A stretch of 7,325 nt of DNA from REEB95 sp035648735 (GTDB lineage: Bacteria; Pseudomonadota; Alphaproteobacteria; ATCC43930; CGMCC-115725), in NCBI GenBank assembly GCA_035648735.1, contig DASRKX010000070.1:1-7325 (forward strand), in the 5' to 3' direction. Below the pieces are notes generated by a model. It saw only the letters and a list, made by a program, of their open reading frames with translations, had not been told where the DNA came from and ran no database searches. Each line of letters begins with the position of its first letter. The stretch's first letter is position 1. Shown here piece by piece: positions 5,368 through 7,325 of the stretch. The position numbers and the translations under genes were made by a program.

Positions 5368-5382
5368 ACCGTTAATAACGGT
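5368..5382. promoter_or_regulatory. Perfect 15-bp palindrome ACCGTTA-A-TAACGGT
   Basis: Seven-base arms around a single central A, located in the divergent region between ftsB and the plus-strand gene, 38 bases before ATG 5421. The symmetry is typical of a dimeric repressor or activator site. It contains TTAA but not the TTAA-N7-TTAA spacing of a full CtrA box. The regulator is unknown. Confidence 0.4.
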
Positions 5383-5420
5383 GGCTTGGCGCGAAGCCGC
5401 GGCCGGCGCAGAATGCCGGC

Positions 5421-5741
5421 ATGATCCATCGCGCCGCATGGCTGTCGATCGCGATCGGCCTGACGCTGGCGGCGCCGGCGCGGGCGGCGACGCTGACCCT
5501 GTGCAACCGGACGGGCGAGACGCTGTCCGCCCTGCGGATCGACGGCGCCGGCCCGGCCGACGACCCCCAGCTGGCCAACGGAAAATGCACCGCATGGAAA
5601 GGCCTGGAGCCCGGGCGGTATACGATCCGGTCGATCCTCGGCGAGAACGCACGGGCGATTCTGTGCAACTATGCCGTCGAGTTCACCGGCTCGGCGCCAA
5701 TCACCCTCGACGACAAGAGCCCCGCCGCCTGCCTTAAGTAA
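5421..5741 (+). CDS. Small secreted four-cysteine protein, function unknown
   Basis: 106 residues, not recognised as a named family. It starts with a clear Sec signal peptide: MIHRAAWLSIAIGLTLAAPA then RAATL, with likely cleavage after ARA at residue 22. The mature chain of about 84 residues opens LTLCNRTGETLSALRIDG and holds exactly four cysteines (28, 56, 82, 104), enough for two disulfides in the periplasm. Alternating hydrophobic residues and the GLEPGRYTIRSIL segment suggest a compact beta-rich domain. Third-position G/C bias resembles its neighbours. The Shine-Dalgarno is weak. It is divergent from ftsB and converges on eno with 17 bases between stops, interrupting an otherwise uniform minus-strand block. 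The ORF and signal peptide are convincing; any function would be a guess. Confidence 0.8.
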   Translation: MIHRAAWLSIAIGLTLAAPARAATLTLCNRTGETLSALRIDGAGPADDPQLANGKCTAWKGLEPGRYTIRSILGENARAILCNYAVEFTGSAPITLDDKSPAACLK

Positions 5742-5758
5742 GGGCGTGCGGCGGCAAT

Positions 5759-7026
<1,268 letters not shown>

Positions 7027-7030
<4 letters not shown>

Positions 7031-7325
7031 GGCCGCGCCTTAGCCAGCCTATCATGGGCCATCAAATTTTCAAGCAGCGCCGGCATGTCCTTGAGCCTCA
7101 CCATGTTGGGCCCGTCGCTGGGCGCCTTGTCGGGATCCTGATGCGTTTCCATGAAGACGACGGCGATGCCGATGGCGACCGCCGCGCGCGCCAGAACCGC
7201 AACGTATTTGCGTTCGCCGCCGCTCGTCGTGCCCTGCCCGCCCGGCTGCTGCACCGAATGGGTCGCGTCGAATACCACCGGATAGCCGGTCTCGGCCATG
7301 ATCGGCAGCGCGCGCATGTCGGAGA
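7027..7325 (-). CDS. kdsA: 3-deoxy-8-phosphooctulonate synthase (KdsA), C-terminal part, cut by window edge
   Basis: Condenses phosphoenolpyruvate with arabinose-5-phosphate to Kdo-8-phosphate, the first committed step of Kdo synthesis for lipopolysaccharide. About 98 C-terminal codons are present. They show SDMRALPIMAETGYPVVFDA, THSVQQPGGQG, then GGERKYVAVLARAAVAIG and the FMETHQDPDKAPSDGPNMV block, all characteristic of KDO8P synthase and distinguishing it from related aldolases such as AroG. The remainder (roughly two thirds) lies beyond 7325. The TGA stop at 7027-7029 overlaps the eno start by four bases. It supports a Gram-negative host with Kdo-containing lipopolysaccharide. Confidence 0.96.

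Overview
The window looks like a chromosomal segment of a GC-rich alphaproteobacterium. Three things point there: a pyruvate dehydrogenase (PDH) operon of the split E1-alpha/E1-beta type, an E1-beta that carries its own N-terminal lipoyl domain, and the gene order kdsA - eno - ftsB - pdhA - pdhB - pdhC - lpd on one strand. Genus cannot be read from the sequence. The coding part is ordinary core metabolism; the less expected signals lie in the two intergenic regions around the cell-division gene and in two small plus-strand genes.

Layout, left to right. Positions 1-646 (minus) hold the N-terminal part of dihydrolipoamide dehydrogenase (E3), cut by the window edge. Positions 660-1997 are pdhC (E2), 2009-3409 pdhB (lipoyl-E1-beta) and 3412-4440 pdhA (E1-alpha), all minus. 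They are separated by 2 to 13 bases and so very likely form one operon transcribed pdhA to lpd. Positions 4441-4806 are non-coding: the pdhA leader, an AT-rich promoter with several dyads, and the upstream region of a plus-strand 44-residue hydrophobic small protein (4807-4941). ftsB (4957-5274, minus) follows. The gap 5275-5420 holds six GANTC sites (the CcrM methylation motif) in 70 bp and a perfect 15-bp palindrome. A plus-strand gene for a small secreted four-cysteine protein (5421-5741) lies between ftsB and eno. eno (5759-7030, minus) overlaps the end of kdsA (7027-7325, minus, cut by the window edge) by four bases.

How the genes fit together. Enolase makes phosphoenolpyruvate. KdsA uses phosphoenolpyruvate to make Kdo-8-phosphate for lipopolysaccharide, and glycolysis converts it to pyruvate, which the PDH complex turns into acetyl-CoA. 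FtsB is a divisome protein, so the block links envelope synthesis, central carbon flow and division. No mobile element, RNA gene, CRISPR array or new defence system is visible. The best leads are the GANTC cluster before ftsB, the GntR/FadR-like dyad at the pdhA promoter, and the two uncharacterised small plus-strand genes.
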